DNA of 64,000 nucleotides from assembly GCA_009733575.1 (NCBI GenBank), contig ML769386.1:410227-474226 (forward strand). Reading direction: 5' to 3'. Source of the stretch: Gymnopus androsaceus JB14 (lineage: Eukaryota; Basidiomycota; Agaricomycetes; Agaricales; Omphalotaceae). Below are positions 1 through 13,517 of the stretch, piece after piece (position 1 is the first letter of the stretch; each line of letters begins with the position of its first letter). The translations under genes were made by a program, and so were the position numbers. The notes beneath the pieces were generated by a model. That model was not told where the DNA came from. It searched no databases and saw nothing but the letters and a program-made list of their open reading frames with translations.

Positions 1-2
1 AT

Positions 3-440
3 GGCGATAATGATAATGAAGGAACCGAGTCCGATAACCAGTTTACCTGGGAATCGGAAGATGAAGATGAAATGGATGACGCTGATGATGGAGAAGATGA
101 AGAAAACCTTGACAGAAGCGATAAAGAGACAGCAGATATTGAGGCTCCTGAGGGACAATGCCTACTCCCTCGCCTAAAAGAGCTTAACTTGATGATTCGG
201 CCTCGCAAGGAATTGTTGCTCAAGGTTGTGCGTTCGAGATGGAGACCCGTGTCACTTGCCGGAAGTGATCATGTTAATCTGAGTCGCAATGATGATTCCA
301 CGGCATGTGTCTGTTTACAAACAGTGCGTATAACACATCCAGCATTCCCGAGGAAGAAGACTCTCACGCGGTTGAAAGCGCTCCATGAAAGTTTGCGCTG
401 GTTCAAGAAACAGGGGATGGAGGTGGAGGTATCGGAATAG
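3..440 (+). CDS. F-box-family paralogue, C-terminal part (5' end outside window)
   Basis: The frame is open from the window edge to TAG at 438-440. The visible part is an acidic Asp/Glu-rich stretch followed by a tail containing PEGQCLLP, a leucine-rich segment, VRSRWRP and ACVCLQ. The same tail ends the two full-length F-box genes at 23.7-25.7 and 27.2-29.0 kb, so this is a diverged member of that family in the opposite orientation. F-box proteins usually act as substrate adaptors of SCF ubiquitin ligases; the F-box itself would lie outside the window. No stop or frameshift is seen in the visible part. Whether the full gene is intact cannot be told. Confidence 0.7.
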   Translation, partial: GDNDNEGTESDNQFTWESEDEDEMDDADDGEDEENLDRSDKETADIEAPEGQCLLPRLKELNLMIRPRKELLLKVVRSRWRPVSLAGSDHVNLSRNDDSTACVCLQTVRITHPAFPRKKTLTRLKALHESLRWFKKQGMEVEVSE

Positions 441-1966
441 TGATCTCAGTTTTCCGTTACTTGACTGTGGAGAAGAACATGATAATTGATGTCAGACTAC
501 ATTGACTACTACTGTAGACATAATGAAAACAGTGAGAACGAAAGCGAAATGATCACTATAAGCTCTTAATAAGGTACTACTACAGCCTGAGTAGGTAAGT
601 AAAGCATTCTACATGTCGTGCAAGGGCAGTAGCGGCGTCCGTCATGAATTATTTTTAAAAAACAACATTAAAAAATCGAACAGTAAGTGACTAGTGGTTC
701 GCTAACCCCACAGGACGCCGTGAATCCGGATATTTGGCTACGTTCAATCACCAGTCGCTAGAACTCAAAAGACCTTCTATTACTGTAAGTAGGATACTTA
801 GCCGTCCGCACAGTGAGCAGAATGCAATAGGTCAACAGTACTAGGTCTTTTGTCACTCGAAAGATAACCAAGTGGTATTTCAACCTGATATCGTTTTCGT
901 CCGTCCTAATAAGTACTGCAACTAGTCAAACCGAAAACTTTTCCATTATATCCAGGACGGGAGTGTCGACACGGTGTACATGCGTAGGCAATGCAAAAGC
1001 AGTAAGCACTCTGGGTAAGCTATATTCAAGCTGGTCATCACCCGCCAATGGATCTCGATGTAGATGCGTGAGGATACGCATGGCATGTACGAAGAATGGA
1101 GGGATCTCATTGATCATCTCCATTGAGCACAAATTGGAGAGCTATTTAGCAAGAGAGTTAGTCAAATACTCATTGCTAAATCGTCCAGGAACGTACAGTG
1201 AATACTGATCTAAACCCTCGCAACTCTTTACCTGACTCGCTCTCTGAGATCCTTCAACAGTGATCTTACCTTATCTGTGCCCTCAATTATGAGGCTCAAT
1301 ATCATTTGCAGCTCTATTATATTTGTAGTTAGTATGTACATTGTGAAAAAAGGGCAGACAAACAAACACTTTAACTCATCTAGTAGCATTTTTGATACCT
1401 CCGCATATCAGAAGGGGAGCTTATTAGAGTTACGTTCCTGAATAGGAAGTAGCAGCAGTAAGTCCACACAGGACTTAGTAGTAACGATCACACAGATCGA
1501 TGGGGGACAACGGTGTTATTACAGGGTATGGTACCTAAGCTTATATACAGTCCTAAGTACAAACGATATATCGGGCAAGTGGCTACTGCGTGAATATGTG
1601 TGGCTACTATGCATACGGTAAAGTGGGTACTGCGAGAGAGCAAGTGGATACGGCAAGAGACTGAGTGGAGTCTGCGAGACGATAACAGTGGAGTGCATGG
1701 GATGGTGATACAAACAAATGGATACTACGAGAAAGTGTTCCATGTATAGTTCGATAGAATATATTTACCTTTGATATTCCAACAGAGCTGACTGGACCCT
1801 GCTCGCTCAGCTCTTCACCCAAACGAGATTGTAGAAATTCTGCACAAAAAATCGCGTCAGAGCGCCTAAAATGCTGTTCACACGAACCAATGCTGAGAGC
1901 CATTCTGGCTCAACGATATGACTTCAGCTTCAAGTTGATTGACATCCAATGCATGTGATGTTTAGC
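441..1966. other. AT-rich stretch with no supported gene
   Basis: About 1.5 kb follows the F-box fragment. Only short overlapping reading frames occur on both strands, without recognisable motifs, conserved splice patterns or similarity to other parts of the window. I see nothing in it that supports a gene. Confidence 0.4.
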
Positions 1967-2300
1967 TACCTTTCCGAATACCATGCAAAGTCGGGCGAAT
2001 TACATAGAGCGGACTCTGTGTTGACGAGGTGCGCTAAAGAAGATCGATCAATGCCACCTACTGGAGCAGCGCTTGAACCAATGCATTAACCACCTCGACG
2101 CAGATTTGCATCATCCCGATGTACTTGTATCCATCGGACACTGTGATAAGCTCTGGGCTTGAATTAGTCACTGGATAAGGAAGATGATAGTATACTCACT
2201 CATCCTACAGTCGAATGAGCCAAATGAATAAAGTGAAGAGGACCAATGAAGCTCACCAGATGATCCATGCGACGAAAATGAAGACAGGAAAGCTGTTAAA
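1967..2300 (-). pseudogene. Relic of YVC1-like channel gene (internal fragment)
   Basis: This stretch matches two separate parts of the YVC1 gene at 5.85-8.83 kb, in the same orientation. Bases about 1967-2098 match about 6825-6950 (the exon after the pore region). Bases about 2101-2300 match about 7188-7392 (an exon and its flanking introns). The roughly 230 bases between these parts in the parent are missing here, so the relic has an internal deletion. Substitutions are spread over exon and intron alike, as expected for an unconstrained copy. It cannot encode a channel. Confidence 0.75.
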
Positions 2301-3400
2301 AACATGCATCGCACTTTAAAACCATCGGGCGAACTCTACCACGATCCTTTGCACGTTCAGCGCGATGAGGATATGAAAATTATCGCGTATGTACTATGTA
2401 GATCCAAAAGAGTGGCATACACAATAAAAGCTCATGGCTTGTGCAGGCAGTCTCAGGAGACGGTTTTCTATTGCAATGAATGATAATTTCAAGCTCACTG
2501 AGGAGAAGACATGAAACAAAGTGGTAGATACAAGGAGCGTACAGGTTGTTAGGAATAAACACCGAACTCTGCCCTAATCCATCCCTTTCCTTCTATATCA
2601 CTGCTAGACAATGGATCAGTACTACTATTAACATAAAAAACCCAAGAACAGAGTGCACCTGTTGGAGCAGTACTCCTCAGTACTATACGCTTTGGCTTTC
2701 CTTTTTCCTCTACTCATACGTTTTCCCGGTTTCGTGGTTCCCGCTTACCTACGTCGATCATACGATCGACATATATATCCAGCGGACAGACTTTGTCCTC
2801 CCCCAGTTGTGCCATTACCGTTACGTCCAACTGAGGTGAGATTTACCGTTTACTTACTAATCCCAAAGGTGGAAAAGATTGACGCACGGCTTTTGTGTTT
2901 TGCACACAGAACACTGTTCAGGCGGTACAGCTCCGCACGTACTCCAAATCTGGACACCCACTGGTGCTTTTTGCAATGTCTCACTCCAGACTATGATTTA
3001 GTCTTCTTTTGCATTTGGGGCAATCGTGCGTGGAAGGAAACGGCGGCATGGGCAAAGCTAATTAAATCACCAATTATAAGGCCAAGGACGAGGAGGTATG
3101 ATACAAAGGTACACGTCAATGGCAATGTATGAAGTAGCGAGTCGCGTAAAGGTATCGAGGCGGGAAAAAAAAGAACAAGGAGGCGTATTATGTGACCAGG
3201 AAAAGGTTTTTGGGCGAGGGAGGGAAAAAAAGATCAAAAGAAATGGGCAAGCCAACAAATAAGTCTGGTCGACGCCGTCAAAGTACCGAAGAAAAGAAAA
3301 GAGAAAAAAGGGCAAGTGTTGTACGTACTACAGTGACACTCACGTTCAGACAATCACACTATACTCCTAGTGCAAGAGAGAAGGTACATAGTGAACCAAA
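2301..3400. other. Region without a recognisable gene
   Basis: Overlapping plus-strand frames of 97 and 159 codons lie at 2546-3132, but they read as low-information Ser/Tyr/Phe-rich sequence and match no family I recognise. The region is probably intergenic, including 3' flanking sequence of the minus-strand gene that follows. Confidence 0.35.
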
Positions 3401-4633
3401 TCATAAGTACGCAAGATTTGGAGAATGCTGAGTTGGAGTGTAAACCACCAAATCTGTAGCAGCAGCAGAGACCGGAGAATCTGGCCTCCAGTCAAGCCTC
3501 CCATTATATGGTTTCCCAGTTCCCTTGTACTCCTTAGTTATGTAGCCCACAATGATCGACCGCAGCTGCTCCCAAGAAGGAAGCTCTACGCCCAGCATGA
3601 ACGCATCGTGGAAAGAGTTCAATGTCGAACACTTGGCACGGGGAAACCAGTCTTTAGCGTCGAGCTGTTCAACAAAGTGTCGACGTAATATAGCGTTTCT
3701 AGCATAGTGTTCTTTCGACCAGCTCACATCCTGGATAAAGATAGGGTATTCATAGAGGAAGTAGAGTGGGCCGGTGTAGGAATTTTCCCAATCGATGATG
3801 GCTGTGATGCGAGGCAGTCTCTTCTCATCGGCAGAGCGGGTGATGAGGATGTTCTGACCATCAAAGTCACCGTGAATGAGACGAAATGGGGGACAGAGGA
3901 AGGAATCCTTGCGAATAGCGCAGTAGTTTTGGATGATGACATCAACATCGTCCAGGCACTGTAAGATGGCAGAAGATTCTGCATGAGATCGAATACGCTG
4001 GACAAATGCCTGAAGGTATTCGGCCGTTGAAGAGAACGGTCCTAGGCCAGCGTCAAGCTCAGGTCGTGTCTCAGTCATCTGATCCTTGACCGAAATGTTT
4101 GGAAGTGCATAAAAAGCCTGCACATTAAACTCCGTATCCAGCATACCAATGCTTGTGAATAGCAGGCCCGCGAGCTGCTTGAGAATATCCGCAATATTAC
4201 CGATGAGGGAAAGTTGATGTTCTATCGGGAGTTCATCCCAGATCTTGTAAAGAGGAATACCTGGCATGCGTTCCATCACCATATATTGCATTCCAACCTG
4301 GTTGCCTTGGTTCTCCTCTAAGAGATACACAGTCGGGACGGGTACGGTCGTATGGTGCTTCACGTAGCGCATCGTTGACACTTCGGATAATAATTTGCGC
4401 GGATCCTCCTCTGTACGTGATAACCTGGCTACGAGGTGCATATTAGATTTGGTTTGTGACACCCATATCTCGTGCGACAATCCGCGAGTGAGTCGCGTCC
4501 AAGGTTTCGTGAGCTTCTGATTCAAAGCGGAGGAGACGACGGAAGAGAGAGCATGTAGATTGGGATGGAGCTCTGCATACTCATCAGAGTCATATTCCTC
4601 TTCAGATTCAGAGTCATCCCACAATTCAATCAT
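3401..4633 (-). CDS. APH-fold (aminoglycoside phosphotransferase-like) kinase family protein
   Basis: A single uninterrupted 410-codon frame encodes a protein of the phosphotransferase-enzyme (APH/choline kinase-like) fold, a family greatly expanded in mushrooms. After an acidic N-terminus (about residues 1-25), the ATP-binding lobe contains an LVARLS strand and an Ala/Glu-rich helix. The catalytic loop reads LIHGDFDGQNIL (about residue 255), with the HGDxxxxN signature, and IIDWE follows as the metal-binding Asp motif. In fungi these proteins are not antibiotic-resistance enzymes; small-molecule phosphorylation is usually assumed and the substrate is unknown. No signal peptide or membrane segment is seen. 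The start is the first ATG of the frame. The gene lacks the frameshifts seen in many neighbours. Confidence 0.8.
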   Translation of the reverse strand: MIELWDDSESEEEYDSDEYAELHPNLHALSSVVSSALNQKLTKPWTRLTRGLSHEIWVSQTKSNMHLVARLSRTEEDPRKLLSEVSTMRYVKHHTTVPVPTVYLLEENQGNQVGMQYMVMERMPGIPLYKIWDELPIEHQLSLIGNIADILKQLAGLLFTSIGMLDTEFNVQAFYALPNISVKDQMTETRPELDAGLGPFSSTAEYLQAFVQRIRSHAESSAILQCLDDVDVIIQNYCAIRKDSFLCPPFRLIHGDFDGQNILITRSADEKRLPRITAIIDWENSYTGPLYFLYEYPIFIQDVSWSKEHYARNAILRRHFVEQLDAKDWFPRAKCSTLNSFHDAFMLGVELPSWEQLRSIIVGYITKEYKGTGKPYNGRLDWRPDSPVSAAATDLVVYTPTQHSPNLAYL

Positions 4634-4944
4634 GGTGGTTTGAAAACAGGTCCGCAGGTCCGTGAAAACTGTTAATCAGCTCACTGCACCGTCGTATTAG
4701 GCAACAAGCACAAATGATACAGAAAACTAGTGAGACGGAGAGGACCATAAGTAACAAGAAATTATTTGCACGTACCTGGTGAGACGAAGAGGACTCGGAC
4801 TCCACCAGCACCGAAATATATAAGCGACTCCTGTAGACAGGGGCTAACACGCCGCACGGCTCAGCGCTCTGAGTCAGACTCACCTGTCTGCGACGGAACC
4901 ACTACTCGCGTCGCATTCGTGTGTTCTTCTGTTGACTGTTTTCC
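4634..4944. other. Upstream region of the kinase-like gene
   Basis: About 310 bases separate the kinase start from the possible plus-strand gene that follows, so this is probably a divergent promoter region. No clear TATA box or repeat was recognised. Confidence 0.3.
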
Positions 4945-5758
4945 ATGAAATGTATCTACATCTCTATAGGTATTAGGCTAGCCTCTTACCTCGAAAAATA
5001 CACCGGAGGGGCCCATACAGAAACTATTCAAAGCCATTCCCGTCAGGCCTATACCATGGGCTCGCGCTCTCGCCTCACAAAACCCCAAAATTGGTCGCCT
5101 AATGCTACTCGAGCTGCTACTAGGACTTTTATTTCGATCATGAAGCCTCCGCAAGCTCAGCTCTTCCTCAGTGTTGTCCTTCTCGATGATGTCCAGGAAG
5201 ATATCCAGACTTGCATTTGTTCAACGGTGCGGTACATTAGTATTGCAGAATACGAGAATATTGGACTAATTGAAATATCTTCTTTTCTTTCACTCCAGGT
5301 ACGCCTCTGGTCTCACTTCAGACCAGAAGGACGCTTCACTCGGAGCTACTCCGCATGCGCAGATTAGTCCGGAATTTAGACGTGAGCTGGTCGATTCCAT
5401 TGTGAGGTGCACGAGGAAGTGCGACGACGTTGATGGCATGAGGTTTTTTTCCCTAGCTTTTTTTGGCCATCAAACAGGCATACCGTTGTTCTGAAGGTCT
5501 GGGCTTGTCGTCCAGCGAAGCGAAGATTCGGGCGAAGGTGCGCGCGTGAGTCAAGACACTGAGTATGAGCGAGTGCGGGTGCGGAGGAGTGTGGACGTCT
5601 CGGGGCGAACCATCTCGGTTCAGCATGTGTTGGAGAGGAGGTTGGAGAGGGAGAGTTTGGCCAGGAGGGTGAATGGGTTGGAAAGGACGAATAAGGATGG
5701 TGTAGACGAGCGAAGAGTGACGCCGAATTGGCTTTCCTATTCATCCAGCATATTGTAG
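4945..5758 (+). CDS. Possible multi-exon hypothetical gene
   Basis: Several plus-strand pieces look coding. One begins MGSRSRLTKPQNWSP near 5056. A second after an AG near 5298 reads YASGLTSDQKDASLGATP and continues into an Arg/Glu-rich helical stretch. The last reads VDVSGRTISVQHVLERRLER near 5590-5660. They lie in different frames, and I could not place all splice sites; one-base errors are common nearby and may explain this. I do not recognise the family. The 3' end lies about 90 bases from the stop of the minus-strand YVC1 gene, a plausible convergent arrangement. The boundaries are approximate. Confidence 0.35.
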
Positions 5759-5851
5759 GATGTCCATTAACAAGCCCTGGATTACACTGTACACACAACG
5801 TTTACCACAGTATGTTAAGAAGAGAGAGAGAGATAACCTAAATACATCCGC

Positions 5852-8825
5852 TCAACTTTCCTGCTTTCCCCCGTTACCGCTCCCACTCCCATTCTCCGAG
5901 AGCTTTTCGAGTACAATACTCAACTGGTTCCGCAAATCCTTGATTTCGGAGAGCATCAAAGCTTCACTTGACTGTTACGGAAAGGAATCAGCGCAAAAAC
6001 TACAATGTATAGCAGAGAATACACGAACCTGAGCAGTATTTGGGAATACCTTGATCAACTCGGTAAACGGTACTTTTGAGATGCTCAATCCAGCGGCTGC
6101 ATCAGGTCCATCGACGTCCGGATCCCTACTCTCGGGATAGGATTCGTCTCCTTCGTTGTCTCCGCGAAGCCAGTTGGTCATCCAGTCGTGTTGCCGACGT
6201 TTGATAACCGTCTCATGGAAAGCCACGATAGTCAATGGGATGAAAAAGAGTACAGACATGACTACGCGGTTCAGCTATATATTGAATAGATGAATCAAAA
6301 TTAGTGGCTCGAGAATGAATGGGTGAACTGACTTGGGCATATCTTTTCTCACTGAGAAGATATCTAAATCATCGTCACCACATTAGGACTCGTTGATCAA
6401 GCTTGACGAAGAAGAAGACGTACTCAAACGGCGAAACAAGGAACGTTTCGATCAAGTTGAACGGTGCAGGGATACACATACGAGTCCGGTGCTCGAATCA
6501 TGCCTACCGTCTTTCCAGCAAAGAATGCAAGATATTGCGCCTCCGCGTCGTCCACCACCTGCGAAAGCCATACATCGAATCAGAACTTTCAAAATGAAAA
6601 CAAAACACTTACATCTTGGTACGCAGAGGAGAACAGCGAAATAAGCACAGTTGAGCAGGACGACAACTGTTACGACATTCCAGCTGTGATTGAACCCCTC
6701 CAATCAATATGATACTAGTACCAGCCAAGAAGAGCGAACACGCACAGGTAATACATCGTTAAACCCGAGGGACTACAAAGGTGGATGTAAGAAAAAACCC
6801 TCCACTTCAGGTGGACGTTTGTTACCTTTCTGAATACCGTGCAAAGTCGGGTGATCTACATAGAGCGGACTCGGTATCAACAAAGTGGGTTAAAGAAGAT
6901 CGATCAATGCCACCTACTGGAAGCAGCGCTTGAACCAACGCATTGACCACCTAAATAATATGTGGATCAGTAAACACCGTATCGCAGTAGAAAAAAATCA
7001 ACCAACATCCGAAGCGGGTTCAGTGGTTCCATCTGCAGCGTCCAAGGCATACATCGCTTGAGCAAACCCAAGAGCCAATACCGAAAGCAGCTGTTGATGC
7101 TAATTTCAGCGACGGTCAAGTTTAAACACAAAGACCGACTTACAGCGAAGAAGATACCGGATTCTTGCAGCATGCGAGCAACACAGATTTGCATCGTCCC
7201 GATGAACTTGTACCCATCGAACACCGTGATAAGCTCTGCGCTTGGATTAGCTACTCGAAATAACTAGATCAGGAAGATGATGGTATACTCACTCATCCTA
7301 CAGCCAAATGAGCAAAGAGTGTACATATAGTGAAGAAAATCGATGAAACTCACCAGATGAACGGTGCAACGAAACTAAGTACTTGAAAGCTGTTCAAACG
7401 CAGTTTTTGGGAATAGTCGGTATTATCATACAATCCTACGATACGAAGGATGAATGCCGCCAGTATTAGCGAGTTCGTGATGAATGCGACAATATTCCAA
7501 AATGAGAATGCTCGCCACGTAACGAATCGCATGAGCTTGAAAAACTGTGGAGGGTATCAGAGGTCAAGACAAGTCGGCGAGTTGGAGATGTACTTGCTCT
7601 GTTCATATCTGGAAAGACCATTAGTGGACAACGGAGACGAATTGAGCACGAGTGTACCTTCAATAAGCGTTGATAAGGCGAGAATATATAATGTAATTTC
7701 CCAAGCATCCATTTCATTTGTGTAAGACGGGTCAGCCAAGCGCTCGACAGGTTGCCGTACTATAATGGAGATAATGAGCTCACAGTCGCAGCTCTGGGGT
7801 AAATAACCAACCAGCCTGCGAATATGAGAGAAGGAAGAAAAGCCAAACGGCAATGCGGAAAAAGTTTTGATAACGAGGTACACAAAGACGTGCGGGATCG
7901 ACGTGGTCCCAGAAACCCCCACTTCTGGATTCCGAGTAGGAAACGTCTAAAAGACTTGTGAGCAGAGGGGTTACTAGAACATATAATGATGCTCCTTACA
8001 ATCAACGTTCAACTTGTCATCGATCTTTTGAATCAGGTCGCCCATCCACAAAGAGTCCACAACTAAAGGAAGCTATTAAGCCTGAAATCTTCGTCAGGAG
8101 AAGCAAACCGAACCATCTTGGCATTCACTTGAGGAAAGGAAAATCGTGCTAATAGAGTGGTGTTAGTAAGGAAGACAGTGGATGACGTGCACGCACCAGT
8201 GAGAGTCGATGGCCATCTCTAATGCGCTGGATGGATCACTCTCGTCTCCATCAACTTGTCGATGCGTATATCTAGTCGACATGACCGCAGCCAAGCGGTC
8301 AGGAGGGAACAGATGAATTATTCGACGCGCAAGAACTTCGCATGCAATTGCTTGGGACAAGTATTATTTGACTGAGCCTTGATATTGAGGCATGAATCCT
8401 ACCTCGTCCAAAGTTTTCATCATAGTCTGCAGCATCGTGGTCCGCATCCCATTTAAATTCGGCACGAGCACGTAGGAGACAATAAGGTAGCTGAGTGGCA
8501 TGTTAGGCTGGATTGCGAAGCGGAAGAAACTTCTGATACTTACGGTTTCGTCAAAGTCTCCAGCAGCTGCTCGGAATGCAGAGATGACTTGATGAGTTAT
8601 AATTCGACTAGTAGGTTCATTTAGCTGTTTGGGTTCAACCTCGACTGGCAGCAACTTTAGAGTAAGAGCACGGAGCCGTTTGACGAGTTCTGTTTAAAGT
8701 TGGGAGTAAATGTCGACTTGGATCAGTGAAAGCTTACTCGTGATCGTGTCTGGAGATGGTTTGACGTGCTTTATAGGCAGAAGAGGCTGGCTGCTGCCAA
8801 ATTCCGCTGGAGGACCTTCAGACAT
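5852..8825 (-). CDS. YVC1: YVC1-like vacuolar TRP cation channel (two apparent frameshifts)
   Basis: The gene has a dozen or so exons. The product resembles fungal Yvc1/TRPY channels, which release calcium from the vacuole in response to stretch and calcium. The N-terminal cytosolic part runs from MSEGPPAEFG through LVKRLRALTLKLLP to ALEMAIDSHW. Membrane segments follow, including RYQNFFRIAVWLFF and FWNIVAFITNSLILAAFIL. The pore-side region includes FIGTMQICVARMLQESG and YLWNVVTVVVLLN, and the C-terminal tail contains DVDGPDAAAGLSISKVPF. Two single extra bases, near 6649 (after VVLLN) and near 6469 (after DSYVYP), break the frame, but the conserved protein resumes at once in the next frame. 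Splicing otherwise restores a complete protein. Either the assembly has errors or the channel is inactivated. A relic of this gene lies at 1967-2300. Confidence 0.85.
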
Positions 8826-8920
8826 GTTGGACGTTTAGGTCCAAGTTGCGTCACTAAATTGCCTCGCGACACGGCTTGTGACAGTAACACTTCTTCAAGT
8901 TCTTGTACCCGACTTTCATT
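8826..8920. promoter_or_regulatory. Divergent promoter between YVC1 and ARPC3
   Basis: Only 95 bases separate the two start codons, so both genes must share this promoter region or overlap in their 5' leaders. No canonical TATA box is visible. Confidence 0.5.
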
Positions 8921-9627
8921 ATGCCAGTAAGAATATTCGTTCATTTATTCGAATCTTCATTCAAAATCATTCCAGGCTTACCACTCATCCTTCAACGAAG
9001 AGCCTGATGTTCGCCAGATCGGAAACATGTCCATTCTTCCTATAAAGACGAAATATCGAGGAGTTGCGCCGCTCGGTGCGTTTCCAGCAGCTCTGTGCAC
9101 TAATTATCAACTAACATTAATCGGCAGCGGATCCATCTCAAGCCTGATATTATCGACGAAACTCTCGACCTGTTCCGTGCCAACTCCCTTTTCCGCAACT
9201 TTGAGATCAAAGGCCCTGCAGACCGGACTCTCATCGTCCTGATCCTTTTCATATCCGACTGTCTGGCCAAGATAGGAAGCGCTCGCGCTACTCCTAACAA
9301 GATTGAAGCGACCAAATCGCTCAACACGCTGTCTGTGGATAACTTTCCGATACCAGGAGATGCCAATTTCGCTCTGAATGCACATTATGCTGCGGCTGCT
9401 AGCCGTGCAGATTCTGGTGTGTCTTCGCAGGAAAATAGATTGCTAAGATACTCAACCATGTTTCTTTGTTAGATTTCCTTCGTTCGTATCTGACTCAGGT
9501 GCGGCAGGAGCTGTCGCTGCGCTTGGTGGCTATTCTCTACGGCGATGGAGATGTCCCCAGCAAATGGTGGATGTCCTTCCAAAAGAGACGATTCATGAAC
9601 AGAAGTTTAGGGCGCATGAAGGTGTAG
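8921..9627 (+). CDS. ARPC3: Arp2/3 complex subunit 3 (p21-Arc, ARPC3)
   Basis: This encodes the 20-kDa subunit of the Arp2/3 complex, which nucleates branched actin at endocytic patches and hyphal tips. The start ATGCCA is followed directly by an intron (8927-8975). The protein continues YHSSFNEEPDVRQIGNM, with LPIKTKYRG nearby. DIIDETLDLFRANSLFRNFE and KGPADRTLIVLILFISDCL are the family's hallmark core. The last exon contains LRSYLTQVRQELSLRL and SKWWMSFQKRRFMNRSLG. The length of about 175 residues fits the family. One extra base near 9142, between DPSQ and PDIIDE, shifts the frame, and all downstream sequence is perfectly conserved. The stop lies 42 bases from the NOB1 stop (tail to tail). 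Confidence 0.88.
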
Positions 9628-9669
9628 ATTAATTGTAACATGTATATTCAAAACTCGGAATCAAGACAT

Positions 9670-11286
9670 CTACTTTTTGGTTCTCCGTCTCTCGTTGGGA
9701 TTTTTGCGACCGTATCCAATAACGGGCATATCACCATTTCCACGGACTGTCCGCCCTTTACCGCCTGCGCTGGCAGCCATGATTTCTGGCACCCAATCTG
9801 GATCCATCCAACTACCCACAGCAACACCTCCCTCGCCTTTAGCACTTCTTTCCAGCAATCCCTTCATCATCCGCGCCTCTTCTCGCTCCTGTTTTCCATC
9901 CGCTCGTTTCTTCGCCCTCATGTACTCGACCTGGTCCTCTCTCAAAATAAGACCGTCTCCTGGACCGTGTTTGGCTGAACCCGGTTTCGGTGCAGGTATC
10001 GAGTATTTGGTACCACGTAGTTTATACTGGAAGTTTGGTTTGAGATGAACTTGCATGACAGGCGCATCGGATGAAGCGCCTGGAGATGTAATTGTTACTG
10101 AAGCACGGAGTAGAGACGGATTTCCGCATGAGGGACAGAATTGTTTCGATGCGTCCTTGCAAATTCTGAGAAGAATACAATCAGCTCTTTGTACATTTTC
10201 ACTGGAGTTCGAACACTCACTTGAAGCAAGCATGGCATCTAAGAACCCAAGTTTTCACTCTCTGGATCCGTTTTCCTTCCGTAGCCAACCAAGTTGAGTC
10301 CCATCTGCATCAAGCACGTTTTGCATGGCAAAATCAGCAGTCATACATCCCACATCGACGACCTCCTCTTTCTGCTTTCCTTTTCCCTTTTTCCCGTCTC
10401 CCTCGTTCGGGTAAAAAGTCGAGTGCTCTGGATTTGTGTATACCAACATTGTCAGGAGTGATCCATTCGCCTTCGCCGTCATCAGAGTCGGAAGGATCCA
10501 TCGTACAGTGGTACATCGGGAGGCAAAGAAATGGAAACGGAGGGCGCAGGTTGGGAGCTTTCCTTCTATCGGATGAAGTTCGACATTTAAAGGTTCTAGA
10601 GGTCCTCTTGGTTTTCGGGTTCTCTGGAGAGGTTTCTGCAGTATCGTTCACATCCTCTACAGAGGAATCCGGATTTTGAGATGCTCGGAAGCAGGCTCCT
10701 CCGGAGCAGTATCGATCTACATCCAACGATTGGATGGATGCTGATCGTCGGAAGCAGGCTCCTCAGGAGTAGTATCGGCTACATCTACCGATGCTGGATT
10801 TTGAGATGGTTCGGAAGCAGGCTCATTCTACTGTCCATCACAGTCAATAATCGACACAGTGGATAAAACATGTATAACTCGCTTTAGCTTCCGCTTCTTC
10901 TTCGCGTACTTTATCCCTTTTCGCCTGCTCATGCAGGGTATGAGTCAAAGCCAGAACGGATAAATCCGGATGTGAAAGAACAGAATAATCTCCGGTTTTC
11001 TTCGCCCATTGAATAACTGAACAAGTAAATCATGCGATTCCGTTTGATAGAAAGAAGACATACCAGAAACCATGCTTGCTGGATCTGGATTCTTCACCTC
11101 GATCTTGATACCAAAATTCAGACCGAGTCGCTCCAAATGTTCTTTAGCATTTTTGTCCTTTAATTCCGCCAAAACTTGAGGAACAGTGTAATACGCTTCG
11201 GCAATTCCTCGTAACGGAGAGAGAGAAAGCAAGGGTCCAGCGTCAAGCACTAGGCTTTTGCAAAAGGGCTTTCGTTCTGTAGTCAT
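9670..11286 (-). CDS. NOB1: NOB1, pre-18S rRNA D-site endonuclease (several apparent frameshifts)
   Basis: Nob1 cuts 20S pre-rRNA at site D to release mature 18S rRNA in cytoplasmic pre-40S particles. The first exon encodes the PIN nuclease start (KSLVLDAGPLLSLSPL, then YYTVPQVLAELKD). The next gives IQWAKKTGDYSVLSHPDLSV. An acidic linker leads to EGEWITPDNVGIHKSRAL and VGCMTADFAMQNVL. The zinc ribbon reads RCHACFK and FCPSCGNPSLLR, split by an intron near 10160-10220. The C-terminus has HLKPNFQYKLRGTKYSIPAP, EDQVEYMRAKKRAD and PVIGYGRKNPNERRR. The protein can be followed only by switching frame near 10271, 10310, 10415 and within the repetitive linker at 10680-10845. NOB1 is essential in yeast, so these are probably sequence errors. 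Confidence 0.85.
10680..10845. repeat. Imperfect ~63-base tandem repeat in the NOB1 linker
   Basis: Three partial copies begin ggaagcaggctc, near 10687, 10752 and 10818. On the minus strand they encode a Pro/Glu/Ala-rich acidic motif (PEEPAS). The copies differ by single-base gaps, so the reading frame cannot be followed cleanly here. Confidence 0.65.
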
Positions 11287-13137
<1,851 letters not shown>

Positions 13138-13517
13138 AGCCCCTAGCCCCTTGCCAACGACGACAAAGTAGGAGCCAGAGTATATTCCGCTGTGGACATT
13201 GATCCTTCATGTTTGTACACAGGGGGAAGAACATATAATAATGTTAGCGATACATTTTCCTGTACCCAGCTGCTCGATGCTACAAGTAGCGTTGCAATAC
13301 TGCAAATGAATTCAAATGTGATTTTGGTGGATATACTAGTAATTAGACAACAATATCACATATTATAGTAGGTATTATACAAAGATTCTGCAGCTACGGA
13401 GGAATTTTACTAGTCCACAGTCCAATGAATAGAATAACAATATGGTAACCAATCCAAATTAAAGTGTAATGGAATGCAAAAGAAAAGAGAAACCTACGAC
13501 CACACAGAAAATGAGCC
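13138..13517. other. Intergenic stretch
   Basis: This lies between the LEU2 3' flank and the end of the next minus-strand gene. It is AT-rich and holds only a short C/T-rich run (ccctagcccctagcccc, near 13132). No gene is seen. Confidence 0.4.

Noticed and set aside
2546..3132. Overlapping plus-strand frames of 97 and 159 codons as a gene
   Set aside because: No motif, no plausible splice structure and biased low-information composition.
3401..4633. Horizontally acquired aminoglycoside resistance gene
   Set aside because: The HGDxxxxN motif is shared by a huge eukaryotic APH-fold family. The gene lies in ordinary fungal DNA and shows no sign of transfer.
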